From the NCBI GenBank assembly GCA_034423015.1, contig DAOUJG010000015.1, positions 1 to 64,000 on the forward strand: 64,000 nt of DNA, written 5' to 3'. The DNA is from JAGWBJ01 sp034423015. Its GTDB lineage: Bacteria; Chloroflexota; Dehalococcoidia; Lucifugimonadales; JAGWBF01. Each line of letters starts with the position of its first letter. Position 1 is the first letter of the stretch. Shown here piece after piece: positions 50,054 through 58,588 of the stretch. Below the pieces are notes generated by a model. It searched no databases. It saw only the letters and a list, made by a program, of their open reading frames with translations, and had not been told where the DNA came from. The position numbers and the translations under genes were made by a program.

Positions 50054-50174
50054 GGTCACACCTCCTACCTTTCTCCTTTGGGGCGGCTCGGGGGCCCGAC
50101 GTGGCCGGGAACCCCTGCCGTGGGACAGGTCTGTCCGAGGGGCGTTCGTCAAGCTCCCCCGAATTTCGGGAGTC

Positions 50175-50204
50175 AGGCTAGCAGATTACCACAAGGCTTG
50201 TCAA
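50175..50204 (-). promoter_or_regulatory. Promoter of the second opp locus
   Basis: Minus strand: TTGACA (50204-50199), 18-bp spacer, TAGCCT (50180-50175). The start near 50168 lies about 115 bases ahead of GTG 50053. Confidence 0.5.
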
Positions 50205-50250
50205 TAGCGATAACCACTGCTCGCAAGAGGCCCCGTAACCGCCCAAACCC

Positions 50251-50279
50251 TTGACACAATAGACTGCGCCGCCTATACT
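50251..50279 (+). promoter_or_regulatory. Promoter of the second DUF1800-NHL operon
   Basis: TTGACA (50251-50256) and TATACT (50274-50279) are separated by 17 bp, close to consensus. The start near 50286 leaves about 87 bases to the DUF1800 ATG. Confidence 0.85.
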
Positions 50280-50372
50280 CTCCTACGTGAAAATGGCGTG
50301 TGCAACCGTAGCGACGCCGGGGTTTTTCTAGGGAACTGTCAAATCACCACTGACAGGAGGATTCTTTCATAA

Positions 50373-51779
50373 ATGCCTGACGCAAACATTCCCCTCATGG
50401 CACATCTGATGCGGCGCGCGGGGTTCGGAGCGACCCGCGACGAGTTGGAGCGTTACGCAGCGAAGGGGTACGAGGCGACGGTGGAGGAGCTGCTTCATCC
50501 CGAGAACGCCCCCCCCGCCCTGGATGACCTGGACCTGCTGGGCCGATACCATGCGGGTATCTACAGCCTGATGCTGCTGCCCAGCGCCCAGACCTACTAT
50601 ATACATAGGATGGTCCACACCCGCCGGCCCCTGGAGGAGAAGCTGGGCCTCTTCTGGCACGGCGTGTTCGCCACCGGCTACACCAAGCTCAACCAGCCCA
50701 AGCAGATACTGAAGCAGATTGACATGTTCCGGCGCCACGGGTTGGGCAGCTTCCGGGACCTGCTGATCAATCTGGCCAAGGACCCGGCGATGATCTTCTG
50801 GCTGGACAACAAGGACAACCATCGCTACGAGCCCAACGAGAACTGGGGACGGGAGCTGCTGGAGCTGTTCTCCATGGGGGTGGGCAACTACACCGAGCAG
50901 GACGTGTTCGAGGCGTCCCGGGCCTTCACCGGCTGGACCATGCGGAACGCGAACCTGCACACAGCCAGGGTGGCCCAGGACTCGGTGGAGCCCTACGCCC
51001 GCCTGGACTGGCAGTTCGAGTACGTAGAGGACGACCACGACGACACCGACAAGACCTTCCTGGGCCACACCGGGAACTTCAACGGCGACGACATCGTGGA
51101 CATCGTCTGCCGCCAGGAGGCCACGGCCCGGTTCCTCGCCCGGCACCTGTACAACTTCTTCGTGGCCGACGAGCCGCAGGTCCCCGCCTGGGAGACGGTG
51201 CCCCCGCGCGACCCCCAGGCGATCCAGACGCTGATGGACGAGTACTTCCGCAGCAACTACGACATCCGCAGCATCCTGCGAGTGCTGTTCAACTCGGACT
51301 TCTTCAAAGAGGCGGCCTTCCGGAAGATCAAGAGCCCCGCGGAGCTGGTGGCGGGAACCGTCCGGATGGCGGGCAGCAACCCCATCCCCCAGGTGGACGA
51401 CGTGGCCCTGGCCGGCGCAACAGGAGACATGGGCCAGGAGCTGCTGGACCCGCCCAGCGTCGAGGGATGGCACACGGGCGTCGAGTGGCTCAACACGGGA
51501 AGCCTGGTCAGCCGCATCAACTTCGCGTCCAAGCAGTTCGCCGACGTGGAGAAGCCCGGAGTGCGTGCCATCATCGAGCGCATCAGGGCCGGCAACCCGT
51601 CGTCTCCCGAGGAGCTGGTGGAGCTGTGCCTGGACCACATGGGGCCCGTGGTCGTCAACGACGAGACCAGGGGGCAGATGATCGAGCAGGCCGGCGCCCC
51701 CGGCCCGCTGGACTCCACCGAGAAGATCGTCAGCCTCTTTCAGCTGATCGTCGCGGCCCGCGAGTTCCAGCTCGCCTAA
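50373..51779 (+). CDS. DUF1800 family protein
   Basis: This 468-aa DUF1800 protein is strongly similar to the one at 13435-14856. They share PLMAHLMRRAGFGAT-RDELE, the long block around AMIFWLDN...NENWGRELLELFSMGVGNYTEQDVFE, and PPSVEGWHTGVEWLNTG. The N-terminal 60-100 region, covering the substrate-side loops, differs most. No signal peptide is visible. ATG 50373 has AGGAGG about 12 bases upstream. It is followed after 58 bases by an NHL propeller gene, repeating the pair seen at 12359-14856. Confidence 0.88.
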   Translation: MPDANIPLMAHLMRRAGFGATRDELERYAAKGYEATVEELLHPENAPPALDDLDLLGRYHAGIYSLMLLPSAQTYYIHRMVHTRRPLEEKLGLFWHGVFATGYTKLNQPKQILKQIDMFRRHGLGSFRDLLINLAKDPAMIFWLDNKDNHRYEPNENWGRELLELFSMGVGNYTEQDVFEASRAFTGWTMRNANLHTARVAQDSVEPYARLDWQFEYVEDDHDDTDKTFLGHTGNFNGDDIVDIVCRQEATARFLARHLYNFFVADEPQVPAWETVPPRDPQAIQTLMDEYFRSNYDIRSILRVLFNSDFFKEAAFRKIKSPAELVAGTVRMAGSNPIPQVDDVALAGATGDMGQELLDPPSVEGWHTGVEWLNTGSLVSRINFASKQFADVEKPGVRAIIERIRAGNPSSPEELVELCLDHMGPVVVNDETRGQMIEQAGAPGPLDSTEKIVSLFQLIVAAREFQLA

Positions 51780-51837
51780 GCCGGCTGTCGCCGCTGGCCC
51801 TGCCCAAGACTCCTATCCCGACAGGAGGGTATCCCTA

Positions 51838-52860
51838 ATGGTGGCCGTGAATACCATTCGATTCAGTCACACCGTCGGTTGCTACGCTCTGGGAGGCCCC
51901 GGGTTCCTGAACCCGGTGGGCCTGACCATCGGGCCGGACGGGGTGATATACGTCCTGAGCCGGGGGCACCTGGAGACGACCGAGAACCTCCGGCTAAAGC
52001 GCGTGACCCTTTGCAACGTCGAAGGGGACTACCTGGGAGAGTTCAGCACCGGCGGCACCGGAGACGGCGACCTGATGTGGCCCTCGTCCATCACCATGGA
52101 CTCGGAGGAGCATATCTACGTCTCCGATGAGGCCCTGCAGAGGGTTTCCATATTCGACAAGAAGGGACAGTTCCTCTCCAAGTGGGGAAAGCAGGGGAGG
52201 GGCGACGGCGAGTTCGACAGGCCCGCCGGGTTGGTGGCTGACAAGGACGGCAACATACTGCTGGTGGACGGCCTCAACCACCGGGTGCAGAGATACACCA
52301 AGGACGGCAGGTTCCTGGGCGGCTGGGGAAGCTACGGCACCGGGAACGGCGAGTTCAGCTTTCCCTGGGGAATCAACCTGGACAGCGCGGGGAACGTGTA
52401 CGTGGTGGACTGGCGAAACGACCGCATTCAGAAGTTCGACGCAGACGGCAAGCACCTGGCGACCTTCGGCTCGTCGGGCTCGGGAGACGGGCAGCTCAAC
52501 CGGCCCACCGGACTGGCGATCGGCGACGACGGGCACTTGTACGTGGCCGACAAGTCCAACGAGCGCCTGCAGGTGCTGGACGCCGACGGCAACTTCGTAG
52601 CCAAGTTCCGCGGGCAGGCGGGGTTCTCCAAGTGGGCGCAGGAGTGGTTCGACGTCTCCAACGAGGACCTGAAGGCCGAGTGGGACGCGGCCAACCTGGC
52701 CCCCGAGCTGGACCCGGCTCCCAACGACTTCCTGAGCTACGAGTCCGGCAGCAATATCTCCCTGTTCTGGGGACCGTCGGCTGTGCAGATCGACGCCAAG
52801 GGCAATATCCTGGTCCTGGAAACGGCCCGACACCGGATCCAGGTATACGTCAAGGACTGA
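51838..52860 (+). CDS. NHL-repeat beta-propeller protein (partner of DUF1800)
   Basis: This 340-aa NHL propeller is homologous to the protein at 12359-13378. It starts with a HTVGCYALGGPGFLNPVGL strand, has five or six blades of the WGxxGxGDGEF type, and a C-terminal extension (about 255-340) with KWAQEWFDVSNEDLKAEWDA, ending RHRIQVYVKD. The extension is a conserved feature of this pair and may bind the DUF1800 partner. ACAGGAGGG precedes ATG 51838. It is the second gene of the operon started at 50251. Confidence 0.85.
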   Translation: MVAVNTIRFSHTVGCYALGGPGFLNPVGLTIGPDGVIYVLSRGHLETTENLRLKRVTLCNVEGDYLGEFSTGGTGDGDLMWPSSITMDSEEHIYVSDEALQRVSIFDKKGQFLSKWGKQGRGDGEFDRPAGLVADKDGNILLVDGLNHRVQRYTKDGRFLGGWGSYGTGNGEFSFPWGINLDSAGNVYVVDWRNDRIQKFDADGKHLATFGSSGSGDGQLNRPTGLAIGDDGHLYVADKSNERLQVLDADGNFVAKFRGQAGFSKWAQEWFDVSNEDLKAEWDAANLAPELDPAPNDFLSYESGSNISLFWGPSAVQIDAKGNILVLETARHRIQVYVKD

Positions 52861-52890
52861 CGGGCCGCCCCCGCCATTCGGAATCGTAGA

Positions 52891-52912
52891 GGGCCTCTCA
52901 CGAGAGAGGCCC
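52891..52912 (+). terminator. Terminator between convergent genes
   Basis: gggcctctc (52891-52899) pairs with gagaggccc (52904-52912) around a 4-base loop, followed by ttctcttt. It should end the DUF1800-NHL transcript and may act on the convergent HbpS-like gene as well. Confidence 0.8.
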
Positions 52913-52941
52913 TTCTCTTTGCCGGGGCGACCCGCTGCCCG

Positions 52942-53397
52942 CTACAGGCCCATCGCCCTCAACCCCACCAGGGCCATGTCGTGGTCCCCGGGCCCGTAGG
53001 GGTATCCCGACACGCCGATGCCGCCCAGCACGGTGTTGTCAGCCGGGTTCCGGACGCAGACGCCGCCGGAGATCACGAAGAGCATCGGGTCTCCATACTC
53101 GGTCACGTTCCAGCCGTGCTCCTCGAGCCGGGCGGCGTAGTCCGTCTCGCCGGGCCTGGGCTGGCCGAACACCTTGGTGCTGGACCCGGTCATCACCGAG
53201 GTGTACGCCTTCTTGATGCAGTTGCGTCCCAGCAGGGGCCCCGCGCCGTCGGTGCTGGCGAAGGCCAGCAGGTGCCCGTTGTGGTCGACTATCGCCATGG
53301 TTATCGCCGGGTTGCCGGCGTCCTTCTTCCATTCCCCGATCATGGCCGCGACGGCCGCCTGACACTCGTCCAAGCTCAACGCTTCCCTGGTGTACAT
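52942..53397 (-). CDS. Heme-binding protein (GlcG/HbpS, DUF336) family
   Basis: This 151-aa protein matches the HbpS/GlcG fold from end to end: LDECQAAVAAMIGEWKKDAG, ITMAIVDHNGHLLAFASTDGAG, IKKAYTSVMTGSST, GGVCVRNPADNTVLGGIGVSG, and the typical DHDMALVGLRAM end. Members bind heme or other small ligands or sense redox; function here is unknown. AGGAGG with a 7-base gap fixes ATG 53397. It is transcribed alone and converges with the NHL gene. Confidence 0.83.
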   Translation of the reverse strand: MYTREALSLDECQAAVAAMIGEWKKDAGNPAITMAIVDHNGHLLAFASTDGAGPLLGRNCIKKAYTSVMTGSSTKVFGQPRPGETDYAARLEEHGWNVTEYGDPMLFVISGGVCVRNPADNTVLGGIGVSGYPYGPGDHDMALVGLRAMGL

Positions 53398-53491
53398 TCA
53401 CTCACCTCCTAATCTGGGCAGTCACCTCCTATCCGGGGGAGAGTGTAGCCCAATCGACGCCGATGTTGAAGCCTCCGGCGGGCCGGAAGAA

Positions 53492-54607
53492 TCAGTAGCT
53501 GGCGGCCGGAGGGCACCGGGAGAGCCAGTCGTCCCCGATGACCCGGCCCACCTGCCAGACCCAGTCCTCGTAGTGGTATCCCAGCCACCTCACGTACTGC
53601 AGCAGCTTGAGCCGGTCCGATGGAGGGAGAAGGTGGCACCACTGCTCCGAGGTTGGGATGAGGACCTGCCCGTCTGCGATAGCGTCGCCCTCCTCGGCGC
53701 CGTCGACCAGGGGGGCCAGCCAGCCGGGGATTGGGGGAAGCTCTCCGTTTTCGTGCTGGTACCGCTGGATCCAGTCGAGCTTGCTGGGGTCCACGGGCTC
53801 GGGCGTCGGCGTGTATGTCGGGGCCGGCGTCGGAGTCGGGGCCGGTGTGGGAGTGGGAGGCGGACCGACCGGCACGCCCCCGCCGGCGGCATCCAGCGCG
53901 GAGTCCAACCGGCCCTCCAGCACCTGGAGCCTGCCCTCGATCTGGCCCAGGGCCTCCAGGACCTCGTCCAAGGCCGGAGCGGGGTCTGGGGCCGCCCCCT
54001 GGGGAACCATGGGCGTGGGAGCGGGAGTGGCCACGGCGGTGGGAGCCGGGGTCGGGGTCCGCTCCCTGGTCGGAGCCGGAGTCGGACCTGCCGCCATCGA
54101 GACTCCGGGGCCTCCTCCCATGGGATACATGGCGGGACCGCTGTCATCGCCGCCGAAGTCCGGTGGATACACCAAGGCCACCACGAGTCCGCCGGCCACC
54201 ACCGCAACGACGCCGGCCACAAGGGCCATGCGACGGGACGGCCGGGGGGGCAGCAGCCGCTTGAGCAGCCGGAGGACGGCCCGGGGACCCGAGGCCAGGC
54301 TCCTCCCCAGGGAGTCCAGGGTGCCGGAGGGCAGTCTGGGGACTCGAAACCGGCGGGCCCGTCCCCTGGCCTTCCACCCCTCCGCCCTGTCATACTCGGC
54401 CCGTTTTTGGGGGTCGCACAGGACTTCGTAGGCCCTGGTGACCCGGTCCATCATTGAACCGTCCTCGGAAGCGCCCTCTTCCTCGAACATCCCCTCTCCC
54501 GAGGACTGGTACCTCACGACGAGCCTCCAGTAGGCTTCGTCGATGCTCTGGGCATCCGCGTCGGGCGCCACCTCCAGGATGCGGTACAGGTCTTCCCGTT
54601 CTTCCAT
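53492..54607 (-). CDS. J-domain-like single-span membrane protein without HPD
   Basis: This 371-aa protein begins with a J-like domain (DLYRILEVAPDADAQSIDEAYWRLV...VTRAYEVLCDPQKRAEYDRA, about 6-77) in which the HPD motif between helices II and III is replaced by YQSSGEG. A transmembrane segment follows at about 125-150 (MALVAGVVAVVAGGLVVALV). The outer part contains a short coiled-coil-like EVLEALGQIEGRLQVLEGRL and a Thr/Pro repeat (TPTPAPTPTP). A soluble C-terminal domain (LDWIQRYQHENGELPP...LSRCPP) ends it. Loss of HPD means it probably cannot stimulate Hsp70 ATPase; it may anchor or sense at the membrane. ATG 54607 has CGGAGGA upstream. Confidence 0.72.
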   Translation of the reverse strand: MEEREDLYRILEVAPDADAQSIDEAYWRLVVRYQSSGEGMFEEEGASEDGSMMDRVTRAYEVLCDPQKRAEYDRAEGWKARGRARRFRVPRLPSGTLDSLGRSLASGPRAVLRLLKRLLPPRPSRRMALVAGVVAVVAGGLVVALVYPPDFGGDDSGPAMYPMGGGPGVSMAAGPTPAPTRERTPTPAPTAVATPAPTPMVPQGAAPDPAPALDEVLEALGQIEGRLQVLEGRLDSALDAAGGGVPVGPPPTPTPAPTPTPAPTYTPTPEPVDPSKLDWIQRYQHENGELPPIPGWLAPLVDGAEEGDAIADGQVLIPTSEQWCHLLPPSDRLKLLQYVRWLGYHYEDWVWQVGRVIGDDWLSRCPPAASY

Positions 54608-54859
54608 GACTGGCCGGTCCTCCGAGGTTGGGGGGGAGTCCGCAACCCCTCTGCCAATGGTACTCCGCTCCCTGGGAGGCAGCCCAAGATCATCGGACAC
54701 GGGGTTTGGCCAGTTTAGGCCGGAGAGCAGGATGCGTTGAGCGTCGCGGGTCCGACTGGAAGGGGGCCGGTGGAAGAGAGCTCCCGCAACACGGGACAAG
54801 TTGCCGGCGGCCCCATTCCTGCGGAGGGACGGGCTGCGGAGGGACGAACGAGGTGTCGC

Positions 54860-55519
54860 CTAGCCGGCGGTCTTCCGGGCGATCCTATCCTTGACGACGG
54901 CCTCGTAGTCAAACAGGACGGCCGACGCCACGGTGGCGACCAGGTCAGGGAGGTCCAGCTCGTCGAGCACGTGCTGCTTCAAGGAGAGCCACCGGTACTC
55001 CAGCTCCATCTGGGGCTCCACGAGACCGTCGGCCTCTATCTCTTCCCCCGCCCGGAAGTTCAGCTCACACGCCTGCAGGACCCTGGGGTCCCGGGGGTTC
55101 CATAGGGGTATCCCATATTTGCGGGCGATGATGGGCCGGTGGGTGTAGATGGTGCACGCCTCATCCTTCAGCGCGGGGCAGGGGATGTGGTGACGGCCCG
55201 CCTTCACACTAACCGACGCGCGGACCCTGCGGCTGTGGGACTCGATGTCCTCATCCTCGTCTACTTCTACCCCGGTCAGCTCCGCCAGGTAGCCGCGGGC
55301 CTTGTCCATCATCTCCCGCCTGCCGGCGGGGTCCAGAGTCTTGACGGCCCTGGAGATGTACGCTGCCTCGATGAGGCTGATGTGGAATATCTGGCTGCAG
55401 CAGCTTCCGCACCCCTTGCGACACTGCATCCGGTCGCTGAATATCCTGCTGACGCGGTCGAACTCGGAGTCCACCTCCGCCAGCAGCTTCTCGTATTGCC
55501 GATAGATGCTCTCCAGCAC
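54860..55519 (-). CDS. YkgJ-family cysteine-cluster protein
   Basis: This 219-aa protein has the CxxxCxxCC pattern of the YkgJ (CxxCxxCC) family: CRKGCGSCCSQIFHIS near residue 35 and later CPALKDEACTIYTHRPIIARKYG, which supply ligands for a metal or Fe-S centre. The family is widespread and mostly uncharacterised. The start is decided by the promoter: the -10 at 55556-55551 covers the ATG at 55552, so GTG 55519 with AGGAGG upstream is chosen. The 252 bases between it and the J-like gene show nothing clear. It is divergent from the RraA-like operon. Confidence 0.75.
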   Translation of the reverse strand: MLESIYRQYEKLLAEVDSEFDRVSRIFSDRMQCRKGCGSCCSQIFHISLIEAAYISRAVKTLDPAGRREMMDKARGYLAELTGVEVDEDEDIESHSRRVRASVSVKAGRHHIPCPALKDEACTIYTHRPIIARKYGIPLWNPRDPRVLQACELNFRAGEEIEADGLVEPQMELEYRWLSLKQHVLDELDLPDLVATVASAVLFDYEAVVKDRIARKTAG

Positions 55520-55550
55520 CGGTCGCCACCCTCCTGGTTGGTCGTGACGC

Positions 55551-55579
55551 ATGCTAGCACAGGGGTGGGGGCCGGTCAA
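55551..55579 (-). promoter_or_regulatory. Promoter of the YkgJ-like gene
   Basis: Minus strand: TTGACC (55579-55574), 17-bp spacer, TAGCAT (55556-55551), with a start near 55544, 25 bases before GTG 55519. Confidence 0.6.
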
Positions 55580-55691
55580 TTTGACACGGCGCCTCGCCAC
55601 GGGTATCGTGTGGTCGCGCGCGTGCATCATATCGACCGCCGGCCGGTCAGCCTGGACCCCATCCCGGCCGGCGAGGTCATTGGAGGACGCC

Positions 55692-56378
55692 TTGATAACC
55701 GTGAACCCAAGCCCCGATACCCTGGATGAGGCCCTGGTGGAGGCCTACCGACACGTCGCCCCCACGAACCTGGGCCACGCGCTGGAGTCGGGCATGGGCC
55801 CGGAGATACGGCCCATCTGGCGTCCGGTCAAGCTGGTGGGCCCGGCCCTGACGGTCCAGACGACGCCCGACGTGACCGCCGCCATGGGCGAGGCCACGAA
55901 GGTCGCCCGACCCGGGGACGTGCTGGTGGTCAACAGGGCCGGCGACCTGCGCCACGGGTTCGTGGGTGAGTTCGCCTCCATAAGGCTCATAGAGGCCGGC
56001 ATCATCGGCCTGGTGACCGACGGGCTCGTGTCCGACGTGGTGGCCATCGAGAGGATGAAGTTCCCCGTCTTCGCCGCCGGGCTGTCCGCCACGGTGGTCC
56101 AGCCATTGGCCGCCGGAAGGGAGCCCGAGGGCGCGGTGAACGTACCCATCAGGGTAGGGGGCGTCATCGTGTCCCCGGGGGACCTGGTCATGGCCGATGA
56201 CGACGGCGTGCTCATCGCCACGCCGGAGCAGGCCCGGGAGTACCTCCTTTACTGTCAGGTGTTCGAGGAGTGGGAGACCTATGCCCGCAGCCAGCTGGCC
56301 GCCGGAAGGCTCCTGTCGGACGTCGCCAAGGAGCGCAAGGAGTTCGAGCGGCGCGCTTACGAGAAGGCCCGGACCTAG
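55692..56378 (+). CDS. RraA-like (HMG/CHA aldolase-type) protein
   Basis: This 228-aa protein has the RraA/HMG-aldolase fold: LVGPALTVQTTPDV, ATKVARPGDVLVVNRAGD, EFASIRLIEAGIIGLVTDGLVSDVVAI, FAAGLSATVVQPL, and a DLVMADDDGVLIATPEQA end. In pyruvate-type HMG/CHA aldolases the motif is DGxxRD; here the Arg is Ser (DGLVSD), so the activity may differ. The start is uncertain: TTG 55692 is 5 bases after GGAGG, and GTG 55701 is an alternative. It is followed by a phosphotriesterase-like and a ThuA-like gene on the same strand with short gaps, forming a catabolic operon. Confidence 0.78.
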   Translation: MITVNPSPDTLDEALVEAYRHVAPTNLGHALESGMGPEIRPIWRPVKLVGPALTVQTTPDVTAAMGEATKVARPGDVLVVNRAGDLRHGFVGEFASIRLIEAGIIGLVTDGLVSDVVAIERMKFPVFAAGLSATVVQPLAAGREPEGAVNVPIRVGGVIVSPGDLVMADDDGVLIATPEQAREYLLYCQVFEEWETYARSQLAAGRLLSDVAKERKEFERRAYEKART

Positions 56379-56399
56379 CCTGTCCCGGAGGGGGGGACC

Positions 56400-57479
56400 T
56401 TGGCAACCATCACCACCGTCACGGGAGACCTGGACGCCTCGAAGCTGGGGGCCACCTCGGTACACGAGCACGTGCTCCACGACCTGACCTTCTACCACCA
56501 CGCCCTGTTCGAATATCCCCTGGAGCCCGCCGAGGCCGCCCTGGCCGAGGCTAAGCTTACCATTGACAAGCTGGCCGTCTCCAAGAGGAACCAGTTCCTG
56601 ATAAAGGACGCCCTCCGCCTGGACGAGGAGGACGTGGCGGTGTCCGAGCTCAGGGACTTCAAGGCCCAGGGCGGAGACTGCATCGTCGACGTGACGGTGC
56701 CCGGCATGGGCCGGGACGTGGAGGCGCTGAGGAGGATAGCGGAGAAGGCGGAGATCAACCTGGTGGCGGCCACCGGCTGGTACGTCTCCATCTCCCACCC
56801 CCCTTATGTCAAGGAGAAGAGCGCGGACGAGCTTGCGGCCATCATGGTGGACGAGCTGACAGAGGGCATACGGGGCACGGACATCCGCGCGGGCGTCATA
56901 AAGTGCGCCGTCGGGGGCGTCACCGGCGACCCGAGAGCCCCGCTGGCCGACTACGCCATGCACCCCGACGAGGAGAAGGTTCTCAGGGCCGGCGTGCGGG
57001 CCCAGAAGGCCACCAACACCGCCATCACCCTTCACCCGTGCATATTCCGGCGGGACTGCCACGCCTATGTGGACGTGCTGGAGGAGGAGGGGGCGGACCT
57101 GGACAAGTTCTGGATGAGCCACATGAGCGCCACCTATCCCGAGTTGGACGTGGACTACTGCCGAAGCCTGATGGACCGGGGAGTGAGCATCTCTTTCGAC
57201 AACTTCGGCTACGAGAAGTACTCGCAGATCACCGGCGGCACCAACATACCGGACAAGGACCGGGTGAACGCCCTGGTGGAGCTTTGCCGCGCCGGCTACG
57301 ACGGCAAGATCATGCTGGCCCAGGACAACGGCCAGAAGGACCGTCTCAAGACGTACGGCGGGGACGGTTACTCCCACGTCCTGCAGAACATCGTCCCCCA
57401 GCTCCGCAGACGCGGGGTGACCGAGGCCCAGGTCCGAAACATGCTGGTCGAGAACCCCAGGCGCATGCTGGCGCGATAG
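56400..57479 (+). CDS. Phosphotriesterase-family metallohydrolase
   Basis: This 359-aa TIM-barrel metallohydrolase shows the binuclear site: HEHVLHD for the first His pair, GVIKCAVGG with the bridging Lys, TLHPCIFR and FWMSHMSATYP for the remaining His, and MLAQDNGQKD for the Asp. The family covers phosphotriesterases and lactonases, and lactonase-like activity on a natural substrate is more likely. It starts at TTG 56400 behind GGAGGGGG. It follows the RraA-like gene by 21 bases. Confidence 0.87.
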   Translation: MATITTVTGDLDASKLGATSVHEHVLHDLTFYHHALFEYPLEPAEAALAEAKLTIDKLAVSKRNQFLIKDALRLDEEDVAVSELRDFKAQGGDCIVDVTVPGMGRDVEALRRIAEKAEINLVAATGWYVSISHPPYVKEKSADELAAIMVDELTEGIRGTDIRAGVIKCAVGGVTGDPRAPLADYAMHPDEEKVLRAGVRAQKATNTAITLHPCIFRRDCHAYVDVLEEEGADLDKFWMSHMSATYPELDVDYCRSLMDRGVSISFDNFGYEKYSQITGGTNIPDKDRVNALVELCRAGYDGKIMLAQDNGQKDRLKTYGGDGYSHVLQNIVPQLRRRGVTEAQVRNMLVENPRRMLAR

Positions 57480-57540
57480 GCTCCCAGACTGGCAGGCGGC
57501 GCCGGGGGCCAACGGCGGTCCGGCGACGGAGAGGAGGGAC

Positions 57541-58221
57541 ATGAGGCTACTGGTCATTACCGGGGGAAGACACCCCTACGAGGAGTCCACGCCCGTCCTG
57601 GAGGGGTTCCTGAAGGCCGCGGGCCACGACGTGACTGTCACCGACGACGCCGGCATCCTTTCCGACGGTCCCGGTATGAGCGCCTACGACGCCCTGGTGT
57701 TCAACACCCTGAGGGAGGGCGACCTCGCCTTGGACGCCGGCCGGAAGGCCGGCATGAAGGAGTACATAAGCTCGGGCAAGGGTTTCGTTTGCATCCACAT
57801 ATCGGGATGCGTCCCGGCCGACTGGAACGAGTACGGCGACGTGACGGGCGGCGGATGGGTCATGGGCCGGAGCTTCCATCCGCCCTACGGGAAGTTCACC
57901 GTGAACGTAGCCAACGCCGGCCATCCCGGCGCCGCGGGAATCACGGACTTCACGACCAACGACGAGCTGTACATGGACATAGACTACAGGGACGGCAACG
58001 ATGTGTTCCTGTCGGCGGAGTTCGAGGGAGGGACCCTGCCCAAGAACAGGGCGGACGGGGAGCCGATGCACATGCCCGGTGGGACCTTCCCATTGGGCTG
58101 GACCCGCCGGTACGGCGGCGGGAAGGTGTTCGTCACACTGCTGGGCCACGACGGGCTCAGCTTCAAGACCCCCGAGTTCCAGAGGATGGTGCTGAACGGG
58201 GTCGACTGGTCGACGTCCTAG
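57541..58221 (+). CDS. ThuA-like protein
   Basis: This 226-aa protein belongs to the ThuA family (trehalose-utilisation-type, class I glutamine-amidotransferase-like fold): RLLVITGGRHPYEESTPVL, AYDALVFNTLREG, SGKGFVCIHISG, GGWVMGRSFHPPYGKFTV, ITDFTTNDELYMDI, and a VFVTLLGHDGLSF end. The usual active-site Cys position reads CIHIS. Its role in sugar or lactone metabolism is inferred from family context. AGAGGAGG precedes ATG 57541. It is the last gene of the RraA-phosphotriesterase-ThuA operon and lies just upstream of the tRNA array. Confidence 0.85.
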   Translation: MRLLVITGGRHPYEESTPVLEGFLKAAGHDVTVTDDAGILSDGPGMSAYDALVFNTLREGDLALDAGRKAGMKEYISSGKGFVCIHISGCVPADWNEYGDVTGGGWVMGRSFHPPYGKFTVNVANAGHPGAAGITDFTTNDELYMDIDYRDGNDVFLSAEFEGGTLPKNRADGEPMHMPGGTFPLGWTRRYGGGKVFVTLLGHDGLSFKTPEFQRMVLNGVDWSTS

Positions 58222-58258
58222 ATCGGGCCTTTCCCCGACGCGAACCCCCACAGTCCCG

Positions 58259-58288
58259 TTGTGATTCGGAGGCGGGAAATGGTATAAT
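58259..58288 (+). promoter_or_regulatory. Promoter of the tRNA array
   Basis: TTGTGA (58259-58264), 18-bp spacer, TATAAT (58283-58288), with an extended TGG before the -10. Transcription should start near 58295, shortly before the first tRNA. Confidence 0.7.
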
Positions 58289-58311
58289 CCCCTGGTAGGG
58301 TAAGATTGCCT

Positions 58312-58398
58312 GCCGAGGTGGTGGAACTGGTAGACACGCCATCTTGAGGGGGTGGTGGGCGTAAGCCTGTGTGGGTTCGAATCCCGCCCTCGGCACCA
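58312..58398 (+). tRNA. tRNA-Leu (anticodon GAG)
   Basis: This 87-nt class II tRNA has acceptor GCCGAGG/CCTCGGC. The anticodon stem is ccatc/ggtgg with loop ttgaggg (anticodon GAG), followed by a long variable arm, a TTCGAAT T-loop and an encoded CCA (58396-58398). Confidence 0.96.
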
Positions 58399-58446
58399 GT
58401 GGCGAGGCACCGTTGGAGCCCCTGGGCAGCGGTGGGCATCCCTAGT

Positions 58447-58523
58447 GGCGACGTAGCCAAGTGGACTAAGGCGGAGGTCTGCAAAACCTCTATTCGGCGG
58501 TTCGAATCCGCCCGTCGCCTCCA
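58447..58523 (+). tRNA. tRNA-Cys (anticodon GCA)
   Basis: This 77-nt tRNA has acceptor GGCGACG/CGTCGCC, anticodon stem gaggt/acctc with loop ctgcaaa (GCA), T-loop TTCGAAT, discriminator T and encoded CCA. Confidence 0.96.
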
Positions 58524-58536
58524 TACGAGCACTAGG

Positions 58537-58578
58537 ACGCGGGAGGAAGCCAGCCGTCCCTCCCGCGTTTTTCTTTTT
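58537..58578 (+). terminator. Rho-independent terminator inside the tRNA array
   Basis: acgcgggagg (58537-58546) pairs perfectly with cctcccgcgt (58559-58568) around a 12-base loop and is followed by tttttcttttt. It separates tRNA-Cys from the second tRNA-Leu by only about 65 bases. Confidence 0.85.
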
Positions 58579-58588
58579 GGCAAACGGC

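Noticed and set aside
55520..55552. Longer YkgJ-like protein starting at ATG 55552
   Set aside because: That ATG is inside the -10 box of the gene's promoter, so it would not be transcribed; GTG 55519 has the ribosome site.
55677..57557. Long antisense open frame opposite the RraA-like and phosphotriesterase-like genes
   Set aside because: Same reason: a GC-rich antisense artefact with no family motif, whereas the plus strand holds complete enzymes.
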